This document shows positions 9,749-19,897 of a stretch of 64,000 bases of DNA, piece after piece; position 1 is the first letter of the stretch; each line of letters opens with the position of its first letter. The notes below the pieces were generated by a model. It had not been told where the DNA came from and made no database searches. It was given only the letters and a program-made list of their open reading frames with translations. Source of the stretch: Aphanomyces cochlioides (taxonomy: Eukaryota; Oomycota; Saprolegniomycetes; Saprolegniales; Verrucalvaceae); the NCBI GenBank assembly GCA_019828595.1, contig JAHQRK010000013.1:961501-1025500 (forward strand). The letters are read 5' to 3'. A program made the translations under genes and the position numbers.

Positions 9749-10195
9749 GTACAGACGATTGTTGTCATACTACTGCTTCCAACCGGAAACTTTGAAATGA
9801 TCCAGAGATGAGCAAGGCTCGATCATTGTCGCTTCTCAGAGTGTTAGAACATGCAACAGTGATAATATATTGTGTGTGCGTGTATTTTTGTAGAGATGAC
9901 AAGCTGAATCTCAAGCTTGACTCGATCAGTGCGTTCATGACGAAAATATGTCATAAAAAATAGACAAATTTAGTCCATTTTTTATGGCATAATTTGGCCA
10001 AAACTCCAGAAAATTGTGACAAAAAATTCTTTGAGAAGGTGGCATCCAGACAGTCAAAATTGAAAATTATGGCATATTTCGAATTATGGCATTTTTTGGC
10101 ATTTATATGCCATTTTTGGTGGCATCCAGACCATAGAGAATATACAGGTAAAAATATAAAGAACTGGAATTATACATTTATAAAGTTTTCAGCAA
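9749..10195. repeat. Right half of the older inverted-repeat element
   Basis: AT-rich, no gene. It contains GGCATCCAGAC at 10041-10051 and 10121-10131, the inverse of the motifs left of the gypsy element. It also has a stretch around 9977-10020 (TTATGGCATAATTTGGCCAA) that resembles 35071-35113, so this is a dispersed family. Confidence 0.5.
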
Positions 10196-11676
10196 TCAAT
10201 CATCAGTGAGAGAAGTGCCATCGCTGGAGTCGCTGGAGTCGCTGTCATCTTTGTTGCCTTCATCATCGGACTCAGACTCTTCCAGGTAATCATCACCGTC
10301 AATAGATGTGATATGACTGTAAAGATCTAGAAGATCACGTTCAGACTTCCGAATGCAGCCAAATATGGCATGAGAAGTCAAGTTTGCCATGGCTACATCC
10401 AGGCGCTTACCAACAAGTTCAAAGGTAGTCATATGGTTGTACTGTCGGCTGATCTCATTCTTCACTAGAGCCCACACAAGTTCAATCGGTTGCAAATTGG
10501 AATGGTGTGGTGGGCTATACCAGACCTGGTGTCCAGCATTTTCAGCCATGACAACAACAACAGGTTTCACGCTTTCGATGACTGGCTTTAATTTTGACCA
10601 TAAATCTGACTTTAGATCACAAGGCGACCAAGGCACATTCAGTCGACTGCACGCCTCCTGGAGCAATGCCTTTCGCCAACCGAACGCTGGTGTGTCATCA
10701 GGTCGCTTTTTGTGGTACTTTGCATTATCCATGACGATGATACAATTGGAAAGTTGTAGGTTTTCTAACTCTCGATGGAGCCGCTCGAACCAACGGACAA
10801 AGTAAGTATGGTCAAACATCCCATGGTAATCATTTGTTTGCTTGCGACCAGCACCAACAAATTTTTCGTAGACAAGAAGTTTTGATCCATGTTCTCCACC
10901 GTCGACAATGGCGCTGATAAAGCAGTATCTCTGTCCCTTAAACTTGGCTCTAGGTGCAACGTCAAGCTCGTCGGAAGGATCGTACATAGATATATCATTT
11001 TTGTTGTAATGGTGATGAACAAAGCTCTCGTCCAAATAGACGATTGGACGACGATTAGCCAAGTTGATGTGCAATGTGACTTGGCACATGTTTCGAACGT
11101 AGATGTCACGCAAAACAGTGTTTTCTAGCGTCAAAGCTAATGATTTTTACCTTTTCGGCTCCCACGTAGATAGCCACAATGTTTAACAAATCTTTGGACA
11201 CAGCGAATGGCTGACTGTTTGGCTTTGAAGTCATTTGTGTCGTATGATATGATCTTGGTGTCGACCAAGTGACCCAATACATCCTTGGCAACCACACGCT
11301 GCCTGATATGTCGATGATCGCGTACAAATTTTTGAACGGAGGCGATGACTTCAATCGTTCGTGGGATGCGTGTCTTTTGCGGTGTCGAGTTTACTGGTGG
11401 GGCTCGAATATTTACTGTGTGTTCATGAAAATATTCTCTCCATACTGCTTGTACTGTTTTGCGAGATCTTCCGAGCATGAGAGCAATGCGGGATGAGACA
11501 TCTGTGGATGTTGAGTCAGGGGTCTCACTTGATTTCTCATAACGCAAGAAAGCTTGCAGTCGTAGAATGTCCAAGCGCTCTTGCTTGGACAGAGCTCTGT
11601 CCCTATTTTGCTTGACGTATTTGCAAATTTCAGCGAAGTCGTCTGCGTTTACTTGGTCACGAACAGAACGACTCAT
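10196..11676 (-). mobile_element. Tc1/IS630-type transposase gene, two segments
   Basis: The upstream segment (11676-11137, ATG at 11676) has a helix-turn-helix region (SRIALMLGRSRKTVQAVWREY). The downstream segment (11134-10196) has a DDE_3-like catalytic core: D in VYLDESFVHHH, D in CIIVMDNAKYHKK, E in LQPIELVWALVKNE. The C-terminus is an acidic serine tail. The frames differ by one register. A GT..AG interval of 26 nt at the junction (GTAAAAATC...CGCTAG) would restore the frame exactly, reading RKENTVLRDIYV. 26 nt would be extremely short even here, so a frameshift is the alternative. Clear terminal inverted repeats were not found. The enzyme would cut and paste a DNA transposon at TA sites. 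Confidence 0.85.
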
Positions 11677-12445
11677 TGTTCACACTGCATTGATGTTGCC
11701 TGAGTAGACGTTTCACATGGCGATAAAATTTGAGAAACGCTCCATCTTGATCACCTTTTATTCTTATATTCTGATATAATATAATTTTAGCAGTATATTA
11801 TTTTATGCATGAAATTTTAACAGATCCGCGAAGGTTTATCTATAATATCTCTTAAAGTACTTGTTTCTACAGTTATCTATTTGTGCAGTTGTATCCAAAT
11901 TTTTGTTTGCTGTCGATGAAAAAAAAACACATGGAAAACTGAATTATCTCACGAAAGTTAGAGGCTTTAGACCCCTCGAGGCTGTCGACGACTGTAAATC
12001 CGGATTTTGATTGAATGGTTTACTGTATAAAATAATGATCTTGATATTTTATATGGGATAAATGCATACAATATCACAAGTTTTGAGAATTCAAAGTCTT
12101 TTATCCATCGATTTTGAACAGTGAACTGTAGCCACATACTCATGCAGCATGGCTAATTGCCACTCAAGGGATAATGTCTTTTGGGCACTTGATAAGTTTG
12201 TAAAATTTGTGCCTCCAGACGAATGCTAAGTCTCGGTACCTCCTTCAACGATGTACCTGTCGTCAAAAAGCATAAATGCCTCTGTGTAGCTAGCCTATAT
12301 TATCCGCTAGCAATGTGTTCTTTACAAAGCATGTTAATTCTCACAACCTTACTGTGCGTCTGTTCTCACATGCTTTGACATTTATCTTTGAAAATTAATA
12401 CAACGAAAAATATCAGTTATCAAAAATATAATTTTTAAGATTTGG

Positions 12446-12588
12446 ATCAAAATGTGTGAAAATCGAAAACCTCTTGAATATAATACAAAATTGTATTATT
12501 TTTAAAAGTAATGTATTATCAAAATGTGTGAAAACCGAAAACCTCTTGAATATAATACAAAATTATATGTTTTTAAAAGTAATGTATT
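12446..12588. repeat. Tandem duplication, two units of 72 and 71 bp
   Basis: Unit 1 is 12446-12517 and unit 2 is 12518-12588. Both start ATCAAAATGTGTGAAAA and end AAAAGTAATGTATT. They differ by one substitution near the start (ATCG/ACCG) and a small change in the middle. Confidence 0.9.
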
Positions 12589-12619
12589 CTTAAAGTGAAT
12601 CTACACATAGTTTTCCTAT

Positions 12620-12660
12620 GAAGTGAAAGTTGTCGACACCTTGAAGACAACTTTCACTTC
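12620..12660. repeat. Perfect 15-bp hairpin
   Basis: Arms are 12620-12634 (GAAGTGAAAGTTGTC) and 12646-12660, with an 11-nt loop. Outer CCTATG/CATAGG bases extend the stem across a small bulge. It lies 38 bp before the ATG of the thioesterase remnant at 12698. Confidence 0.9.
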
Positions 12661-12697
12661 ACCGTCATAGGAATGATCAGGCATTTTTGTATTCGCC

Positions 12698-13282
12698 ATG
12701 GAAGACAACGAGGTTTCACTGGCTCAATCCACGGAAGCATCCCTGAGCCTTGGGTTGGGCTCGCTGGTTCGTGCTGCGTATCTTAGTGTATGCTTGATAG
12801 ACCATGGCTAGCAGCGATCTAATGTGCCATCCAACGAGTGGTGTCGGATATGTGCACTTTGGTTCAGATCTATGTGGAGGCAAAGGTATCGGTACGGACG
12901 GCTTGAAATTATATTTGTGGCTGATTGTCAAAAAGTCCATGGTGGTTGTATTTCCACACTGTTCGACGAATTTATGGGCTCGACAATGCTCTGGAACCTC
13001 GAGGTTGTGAATATCGACTCTCATAGAGCTTAGGTCGTTTCGACGCGTCGGTTTGAATGCAGAAATCGCAGTGAAGTTCCGCCGTCGATTCTTGGCTGAC
13101 CAAGCTGGGATATTCTTCGCGGACTTGGATAAAATCGACGGCCGCAAGTTTCTCATCTTGCTGTTGATTTTTAGAATTCACAAGTCACTTAGGTAACGAT
13201 GAAAGGGCGGCTAGAAGATGTTGATGGGATTGTGATCGCTGATGCGACTGGACTCTGGATATTGTCCCCTTCCATGTTGTAG
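12698..13282 (+). pseudogene. THEM4-like thioesterase copy 1, internally deleted
   Basis: The ATG at 12698 begins an acidic exon 1 (MEDNEVSLAQSTEASLS) like that of the copy at 24612. Exon 2 and the first two thirds of exon 3 (the region with YEAFQLFGHKDK) are missing. Recognisable sequence resumes with SGVGYVHFGSDLCGGKG at about 12835. Exon 4 (HGGCISTLFDEF), exon 5 (AEIAVKFRRRFLADQAGIFF..DKIDGRK) and exon 6 (VTMKGRLEDVDGIVIADATGL) follow and end at TAG 13280-13282. The catalytic HGG region survives, but the protein would lack its N-terminal half. It is a decayed member of the family described at 20859. Confidence 0.75.
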
Positions 13283-13439
13283 CTCTTGGCACAACGTCAT
13301 TCATTTTACAAAAATCTATATCACACGCTCTCACGCATGGAGTTATGTAAATATCATGCTATGGTGACGAGTGACTCGAATCTTATGGCCATAGAAGCAT
13401 CTTAGGGCAAAGAAGGTAATGAAATATGAACCTCCCATG

Positions 13440-14130
13440 CTAGTTTGGAATGCTTAATAACAATGCCGTTGCGTTGGCATATTCAAGTCCCTCGTTGTCA
13501 TGCAGTGTTGCTTTCAAGTAGACCTACATCATCAGCACCTTTCAAACACCAACAATCAACTTGAAAAATGTACTTTGCGACCGTCGATTTTGTCCAAGTC
13601 AATGTAGAAAAACCGTGAATTCCCCCAAGAAAGGGGCGACGCGAGAGAGAGCGTCCACGAACAGGCGAGATTGCATGGCGCGTAGACTTTGGCTTAATTT
13701 CCAAGTTGCGTTTGATCCTGAATACCAAATCATTGAATTGATAAACAGTTCGTCAAAGACTTTGGCCATGCATCCGCCATGCTACCATGGAACGAAAGTT
13801 CAGGTGAAATAGTCTATGAAGCAATCTTACCAATGCCTTTCGGACCACCCAATTGATGTCCAATATGAACCCACGAGACGGTCTTGGACTTGTCAATATG
13901 GCCAACGACATGCATGGCTTCGTATTTGCCACGCAGATGCATTTGCGAAAAGAAAAAGTCGTTGGCCACTTCCGAGCGTTCATGGACGACTGGGTTGCTC
14001 GACGTCTTTCCTACTCGATCTCAAGCAAGCAAAGCATTACAGCGCGTACTTGAGAGTAGCATATGCTGGGTACTAAATATGTTGGAGTAGACGCCTTTTC
14101 CTACCGCTGCTGTCCGCGTCGTACGCCCTG
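13440..14130 (-). pseudogene. THEM4-like thioesterase copy 2, decayed
   Basis: Exon 6 (VYLKATLHDNEGLEYANATAL, TAG at 13440-13442) is well kept. So is the end of exon 5 (RFFYIDLDKIDGRK, partly out of register) and exon 3 (KYEAMHVVGHIDKSKTVSWVHIGHQLGGPKGIG). Exon 4 (HGGCMAKVFDELFINSMIW) is one base out of register with its splice acceptor. The first half of exon 5 is strongly diverged, and exon 1 near 14050-14130 is hard to recognise. This looks like a pseudogene next to copy 1 in opposite orientation. Confidence 0.65.
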
Positions 14131-14356
14131 AGTGCATCAAGATAGACTCGACTTGCATGGAGGATCGATGGAATTACCACTGAAGAACCACATGATCCCC
14201 TGTGTCTCTAGATCCAAAGCTGTTGTAGATTTAAAACTGATGGAAATGCAATCAACATGTTGGATCCATACGACTGCGCCAAACGAGCGCAGAGCTAGCA
14301 CACTCACTGAAGAATGGACTTCAATACGTCTTGGTGGAGCTGCTTTTTAACGTTCT

Positions 14357-16075
14357 TTAGCTATCCATGTCGAACGCGTATTCTGTTGCATTTGGGATGG
14401 TATGCTGTCGATCCTTGATCAAGTTGTGTTTCCCCCTATTTGTGAAAGATTCGACTAACATGCCTGCGAGGATCCCAGCGACCAACCCCACGATAGCCAC
14501 CACCGCAGTCGACGTTGATTCCACTGGGAAATTCGGGCGGCTTGCCAAGATCTCCATGTCCTCGACGGGAGAGCACTGGAGATTAACCATAGGAAGTAAT
14601 GAGCTGTCGCCTTGTTGGTCATGATGGAGAAAAGCATTTCTAGTCCACGTTTCAAGCTCGTCAAAGCACCACTTGGGCTTCACGTGGGGAACAACGCACT
14701 TTGCTAAATGCCACTCTCGGACTTGTCGACACCACGGATCTTCATCGTCGGGTCTTTGCAAGCACTGCGGGATATGGAAATGAAGAGCAGCGTCCATAGG
14801 CGACCAAGTTGAGTTCTGTGGCTCGGCCAAGTCTCCAGCAGAGGCTGTGATGGTAAACTCAAACGCCAGAGAGGACGAATGGCCTTTGGTTTCCATTTCC
14901 ATGGCCACCGATGCAAAGCTCTTGCAGCAAGCTACAGTCATATGCCACTGAGTTAGCGTAGCTCGACAAGGTTCGGACTCTGTCCATGAAACAAGCTTGC
15001 AAAATGGCTGAACCTCCATGGTCTCCAGGTGAAGCGGTTCAGACCGACCAATTTCAAGATTTTGGATTGAATACTTCGAGTAGGTGAAGCATTTGTCGGC
15101 GGCGTTGCCAAGGTGATCGTAGCTCCAATCGCAGAGCCCAGCGAGGCTTGGATCGTCCTTTTCAAGGCTTGGACACGTGGGGGGACTGGGGGAAGCAAGG
15201 GAGTGCGTCAGTGAGGACACTGAAGCATTGAATCGTTGGCAGGATGAAGGATTAGCTTGATCGGGAAAGCATTCAATGAGACCTTGTTCGTTCACACGGA
15301 GCGCCACGCCTCGGACAAGGCGCCACTCGGCATCACGTCCGTGCTTGAACTCAGCTTCAGTTTTGGCCAAATACTTGGCACACGTCGCTTCGATAGCCAG
15401 AGGGCCTTCGTGTTGTGTATGGCGGAATTCCGTGCTTTGAGGATAGCCTGGTAGAGCTGAAGTGTTAGAAGAAATGACTGGGAAATGGAAGCGCAGACGG
15501 CGAATGTCCGTGCCGTTGATCGAGTTGAGAAGAGTTCCAGGAGCTGGATAAGTACAAATTGGGACTCTGGTGTGGTTCCAAACGGCGTCATGTTGCCTCA
15601 AGAGGCCAGGAAGGGCAGAAGTCGTCACAAGATGCGATGAAGGAGGTCTTTCAACTGTAGAATAGGCTTCGTTTCGCACTTGGAGATAGTCGACAAGCTG
15701 GTTAAATAGCGAGCGATTTTGTGATTGCGTTCCCCCCGCTTTGAATCGGAGAAATGACTTTCCAGTGCACATTGCATGCTCTTGTGTCCCCCTGAGGGCC
15801 ATTTGAATGGTAGTCAATGCCCAGTTTGCCTCGACAGAGTTGAGAAACAATTTGTGATAAATGTGAAGCGCATCGGCGGTGGCTTGGTTGCAGAGAGATG
15901 TTGTCGAGCCACACTTTCGGTGAGTGAGGTATTGCCCAGCACATTTGTGAATCGCAGCGGGATGGAGGCTATGACGACGAGAAGGCGACGCTGCGATACA
16001 TAAGACAAGGGAGAGCCCGGCGTCGCAGACAGCCAAGTCTTCATGGAAAGACTCGAGAAGCAAGGCTGGCGGCAT
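14357..16075 (-). CDS. Predicted type I membrane glycoprotein, unknown function
   Basis: A single open frame of 572 codons runs from ATG 16075. Near the N-terminus is a hydrophobic stretch (residues about 19-31, AGLSLVLCIAASP) that could act as a signal sequence, though it is not at the very start. The ectodomain is cysteine-rich and has at least six N-glycosylation sequons (NRS, NHT, NGT, NTS, NAS, NST). Near residues 520-545 lies a transmembrane helix (STAVVAIVGLVAGILAGMLV), followed by a short tail with basic residues. I do not recognise a catalytic domain. The architecture suggests a cell-surface or secretory-pathway protein. An upstream exon supplying a better signal peptide cannot be excluded. 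It is one of the longest intact frames in the window and is flanked by thioesterase remnants and a zinc-finger gene. Confidence 0.75.
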   Translation of the reverse strand: MPPALLLESFHEDLAVCDAGLSLVLCIAASPSRRHSLHPAAIHKCAGQYLTHRKCGSTTSLCNQATADALHIYHKLFLNSVEANWALTTIQMALRGTQEHAMCTGKSFLRFKAGGTQSQNRSLFNQLVDYLQVRNEAYSTVERPPSSHLVTTSALPGLLRQHDAVWNHTRVPICTYPAPGTLLNSINGTDIRRLRFHFPVISSNTSALPGYPQSTEFRHTQHEGPLAIEATCAKYLAKTEAEFKHGRDAEWRLVRGVALRVNEQGLIECFPDQANPSSCQRFNASVSSLTHSLASPSPPTCPSLEKDDPSLAGLCDWSYDHLGNAADKCFTYSKYSIQNLEIGRSEPLHLETMEVQPFCKLVSWTESEPCRATLTQWHMTVACCKSFASVAMEMETKGHSSSLAFEFTITASAGDLAEPQNSTWSPMDAALHFHIPQCLQRPDDEDPWCRQVREWHLAKCVVPHVKPKWCFDELETWTRNAFLHHDQQGDSSLLPMVNLQCSPVEDMEILASRPNFPVESTSTAVVAIVGLVAGILAGMLVESFTNRGKHNLIKDRQHTIPNATEYAFDMDS

Positions 16076-17709
16076 ATTGATTAATAATTGCGAGCTTTAA
16101 ATACGAAGAGGCAAAGTTCTAAAATCGAATGAACTTGTAATGGCTCGTATAATTGCATAATTCCGCTTTTGCATAAGACTTTCAATACGGTTCTGCTAAG
16201 GCTTAACAATTGAGTTATTCACAGACATGATTTTCTACGACGAGTCAAGCTGTAAACCTTGTGACTAACTAACTTGGCATAGAATGTACTAGTATTAGAT
16301 TTGAGAGTACTGTATAATTGTATATATATTCACTTATGAAGGGTTATGATTGGTAAAAAATGTTCATAAGCTTCATGGGCGATACTTTAACAAATTGTAA
16401 GTTAACCAATTCACAAGTCAATACAGTTACTTCGAAGTATATACATTTAATTGTGGCTTTAGTCACTGTGAAAACTATTCATGCAATTAGTCTACGTTAT
16501 CAATAGCGTAATTCAATTGATGCTAACGTTACACTAGCTTACACGACGCTACACTGTTCTTATTCGTGATATCATCATAAAATGCTTCCCAGAACACTTA
16601 ACTCGATTCAAAGTAAAATGCTGGGATTGGTTTATCAATCTACCCTTTTCCAAACTTACAATTTGATTGGCCCATTAGCTATAATGACCAGCCCAATCGA
16701 TTTGTAATGGGATAAAGTAACTCAACCGGATCCGGATAATACCAAGCATGATCGTTTATCCGTATGCGCCTTTAAATTCGTCATAAAGTGCCGTGGAGGC
16801 CATTGAGCTTATGCCAAAGCTGTTTATAAATACACTGTATACATAAATTACCTGTAAAAATTAATAACTACTTTATTGGGTTGCAGACGACGCTTATCCG
16901 TATGCGCCTTTAAATTCGTCATAAAGTGCCGTGGAGGCCATTGAGCTTATGCTAAAGCTGTGTTTATAAATACACTGTATACATAAATTACCTGTAAAAA
17001 TTAATAACTACTTTATTGGGTTGCAGACGACGCATGGCGTGGTTTGACGAAATGCTGGACATCCAACGACACATTTCAAAGACGACACTTTCTTTATGCT
17101 TCCTTCTAGCTAGTCTTGTCGCTCGATTGGGATGAAATACAGCACAAGTTTCCAAAGAACATCGCAGTCTAGTCGTGACAAAGTTCCCTAAACTCGATAT
17201 ATTCGTGGCTATTCTGTCAGAAACGTCATCGACACCTGGATTTGGCGCATCCATGCGATTTGACTCATATGATTTTTTTTGAATGGCACCGTCACTGGAT
17301 TGCCTTCATATCCATCAAAATCACTCCAAAGCGTAGCGTCGATGATATCAGACTCAGTGCAAGTCGCCTTGAAAGCTAGCTCTACATAAAGGCGATAAAG
17401 TTTTTAAGTACTTAATATCGATATATACATTTTGTACTTTGGACTTTCACGAAGTACAAAGTGCACTTTGCAGTTTGCCGTTCCAGAGTATGATGTCTGG
17501 AGTACAGCAGCGACAGAGCAGCCCCGTTTATGTTCATGGTTTCATGCGCCGCCGACAACGATGTCATCGATAATTACCAATGCGCAGTCTCTATCAAAGG
17601 CGTAATGATTTGACGAGAGAGAGAGTAATGCGCGTTGACTAATACAATGACAATCGCCATGGGCAGCGAGGCCTGAAGTTGACGCCGTGGAATAAATAGG
17701 GGGTTTGCT
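16076..17709. other. AT-rich intergenic region
   Basis: No confident gene in 1.6 kb. It includes the 138-bp tandem duplication at 16753-17030. A minus-strand ATG frame of 88 codons at 17254-16988 overlaps the second repeat copy and has no recognised domain; it may be chance. Confidence 0.5.
16753..17030. repeat. Direct tandem duplication of about 138 bp
   Basis: Copy 1 is 16753-16890 and copy 2 is 16891-17030. Both contain CGTATGCGCCTTTAAATTCG and end GGGTTGCAGACGA. Differences by eye are one base at the start and a C/T plus a two-base insertion near GCTGT(GT)TTATAAA. Near-identity implies recent origin. Confidence 0.95.
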
Positions 17710-18267
17710 TTATAACATCTCTTCGTCGTGGCTAGCATCTGACAAGTAGTCGAGAACTTCCGGCGGCGGCGAGATGGACCGCGCCGAGTAGAGAAAGTCT
17801 TCCGGTTCTTCGTCATCTTCGTCTGGCTCTGGCTCATTGTCTTCTTGGACGAGTGGCGCGATGGCTTGGTGCATTCGAAAATGGGGACTGCAGTAGGATC
17901 CTTCTCGCGCATGGGCTGTGCAACCATCGACTTTGCAAAAGCGTCCGCCGCCGTGGCGAACACAGCGTCCGTGGTTATGCGGCTGGGATGTACACCCAGG
18001 CTCACTGCATTGTTTCTTGTGGGGATTGTGTCTGGAACAGAGACCGCCTTTGCGCTGGTACGCTTGGCATCCTGGCACGACGCATTGCTTCTTGCTCTTA
18101 TTGTGGGCCGCGCAGAGCCCCCTCGCGGTCACGATCGCATGGCAGTCGACTGCTCCTTTGCATTTTTGATCATGGACATGGTCCAAGCACGCCCAGTCGC
18201 CTGGGATTTTTGGATTCGAGCACCCGTCAAAGAAACACGTGAGCTCCGCGGCGTCGTGGTCCATCAT
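17710..18267 (-). CDS. WRKY19-like Cys/His zinc-finger protein 1
   Basis: This is an intact 185-codon gene from ATG 18267. It is built of five to six repeats with the pattern C-x4-GC...G.C..H, for example CFFDGCSNP, QCVVPGCQAYQRKGGLCSRH, QCSEPGCTSQPHNHGRCVRHGGG, FCKVDGCTAHAREGSYC. The C-terminus is strongly acidic (PEPDEDDEEPEDF) with serine/proline, like an activation or interaction tail. Oomycetes carry many such proteins, usually annotated as WRKY19-like zinc-finger proteins. Their role is not established; nucleic-acid binding is a reasonable inference only. It differs from the other four copies in sequence and in having a longer array, so it may be the older or functionally distinct member. 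Confidence 0.85.
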   Translation of the reverse strand: MMDHDAAELTCFFDGCSNPKIPGDWACLDHVHDQKCKGAVDCHAIVTARGLCAAHNKSKKQCVVPGCQAYQRKGGLCSRHNPHKKQCSEPGCTSQPHNHGRCVRHGGGRFCKVDGCTAHAREGSYCSPHFRMHQAIAPLVQEDNEPEPDEDDEEPEDFLYSARSISPPPEVLDYLSDASHDEEML

Positions 18268-19301
18268 CCCAACAAAATTTTATGTGTCGAAGAGATGGTC
18301 GATTGCTCACTGAAGACTGCCATCGCTTGCGGTCTTGCGTGCATCAACATTGCGCCCTTCGATCCTGTGACACGCAAATGACACGCTCCACTCTGCTCTC
18401 AAACACACGGTGGCCAAAACCACAGTTGGACAAACAGTCAACCGAGTTAATCGCCACCACGTGGTCAAACCAGTCTCAACTCGATTGAAAGAACCACCAC
18501 AGTGCCAACCGCCGCTGTCACGGTGTAGAATTGGAGCGCCTCCGTCGACGCGTTTCGACGTGCAGGCGTTCGGCAGAGACGACGACCTCTCGTGTCCCAT
18601 CGGCCCCGAGCTATTTATAGACTTTAGTTCAAAGGGATAACTTTGCGACTATTTCGCCGTGGTGGGATCGACAAACATGTCCACAACTTCTTTGCCTGTC
18701 CAAGCACGACTCTTATAAACTCTTGATCAATGCCGCAGAAGACTATAAAAACTTTGACTCGCCTTCGCTATCCAAGTCGCAGAGCGAGCCTTCTAGATGG
18801 GAAAACACTCGTAACCTACGTGTGTTTTTTTAAAAGTTCGACTCTCGCGTCGACTCTCTTTATGGCACTCGACTGACCATATGGGCTTTGATTGGCTTCA
18901 AGGCGGCAACGCGTCATGTGTGGGTCTTATGGGTGAAGAATTGGCATCTCTGGAAGTAGTTAGACCACAAGGACACCCACGACCGCTTCGATTGTCGTCG
19001 TCGAGAATGACTTTTCAAACTCTCCAACTTGTTTCCTTCCTGACTGCAGCCTCTATGAAATTGTTAGGTCGTCGCCGCCTATGCGTATTTTTCCATCCAT
19101 TACAACAAAATACACAAAGGCCAAAGTGTAGGTCGCCGCCGTCTATCGTTCCTGCTGCAGTCGTCGTCTCCGTGCAAGTCTTTAGTGAAACGTGGCTCTC
19201 CATGGCAGCATGCACCTCTTTTTCTCGCCCGCTCTCGGCCATTATTCAACTCATCAACGAGTGGTCAAGTCCACTCTGTCAATGAAAAATTCACGTCCAT
19301 T

Positions 19302-19646
19302 TTAGTCATTGACACATCTGCTTCTCGGCGCAGGAGTTGGAACTGTGAACAAATCACAACCCCACGACGAGTCGAGACGGCATGGCCATCGAGTGAACTC
19401 ATCAATGGAGCCGCTGCTTGCGACTCTAGCGCCGACCGCAGCTTGCTTCTTATACCATCGCCACGCCTCTTGAATCGGCGATCGACTTGGACTCGCGAAT
19501 TCCCCCCGTCGGATGAAGAAACTCGGAGAGGTGCCATGTGGTTGCCAAGGAGGCCAAGATTCATCCAACTTGACGGTGGCATACCATGTAGTACCAAGGT
19601 GATATCCCACGACACGTTTGGCGACCTGCTTCAGAACAACAAAGCA
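19302..19646 (-). CDS. Possible exon of an unrecognised protein
   Basis: This minus-strand frame without a clear ATG reads KQVAKRVVGYHLGTTWYATV, then LDESWPPWQPHG, RRGEFASPSRSP and AWRWYKKQ. Residue composition and codon choice look protein-like (many W, Y and G at regular intervals). The frame ends RSRCVND and a stop. Both an upstream splice acceptor and a true start are uncertain, and I recognise no domain. It overlaps by one base a plus-strand ORF, so at most one of the two is likely to be real in this form. Confidence 0.25.
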   Translation of the reverse strand, partial: CFVVLKQVAKRVVGYHLGTTWYATVKLDESWPPWQPHGTSPSFFIRRGEFASPSRSPIQEAWRWYKKQAAVGARVASSGSIDEFTRWPCRLDSSWGCDLFTVPTPAPRSRCVND

Positions 19647-19897
19647 TGGTCGGCCGCATTTTCCACGTCTTTGTTATCGCAGTTGCGTGTCTACAGTCCG
19701 ATTCAACATTGGCGTGCATACCTCAATGGGTGAGAAAGTCAAGCGCAATGTCCGTCGCGTGGGACAACGAGTTGGAAGTACAGGGAACGAACGATCCATC
19801 CATTCTACTCTCTCATTTCGTTTCGACGACATTGTGTCCTGAGACGTGTTCAACCACCACCGCCATGACTTTGTGTATGACGCAGTGTGTAGTTTGA
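19646..19897 (+). CDS. Possible small secreted cysteine-rich protein
   Basis: An ATG frame of 83 codons begins MVGRIFHVFVIAVACLQSDS, a plausible signal peptide, and continues with six cysteines (LACIPQW, LCPETCSTTTAMTLCMTQCVV). Small secreted cysteine-rich proteins are common in oomycetes. There is no other support. Confidence 0.25.
   Translation: MVGRIFHVFVIAVACLQSDSTLACIPQWVRKSSAMSVAWDNELEVQGTNDPSILLSHFVSTTLCPETCSTTTAMTLCMTQCVV

Larger units (their letters stand above)
11677..12697. other. AT-rich non-coding stretch
   Basis: No gene is seen in about 1 kb of strongly AT-rich sequence. It holds the tandem duplication at 12446-12588 and the hairpin at 12620-12660, both listed separately. Confidence 0.6.

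Noticed and set aside
17845..18381. 178-codon plus-strand frame
   Set aside because: It is the reverse of zinc-finger gene 1, whose repeat pattern is unmistakable.
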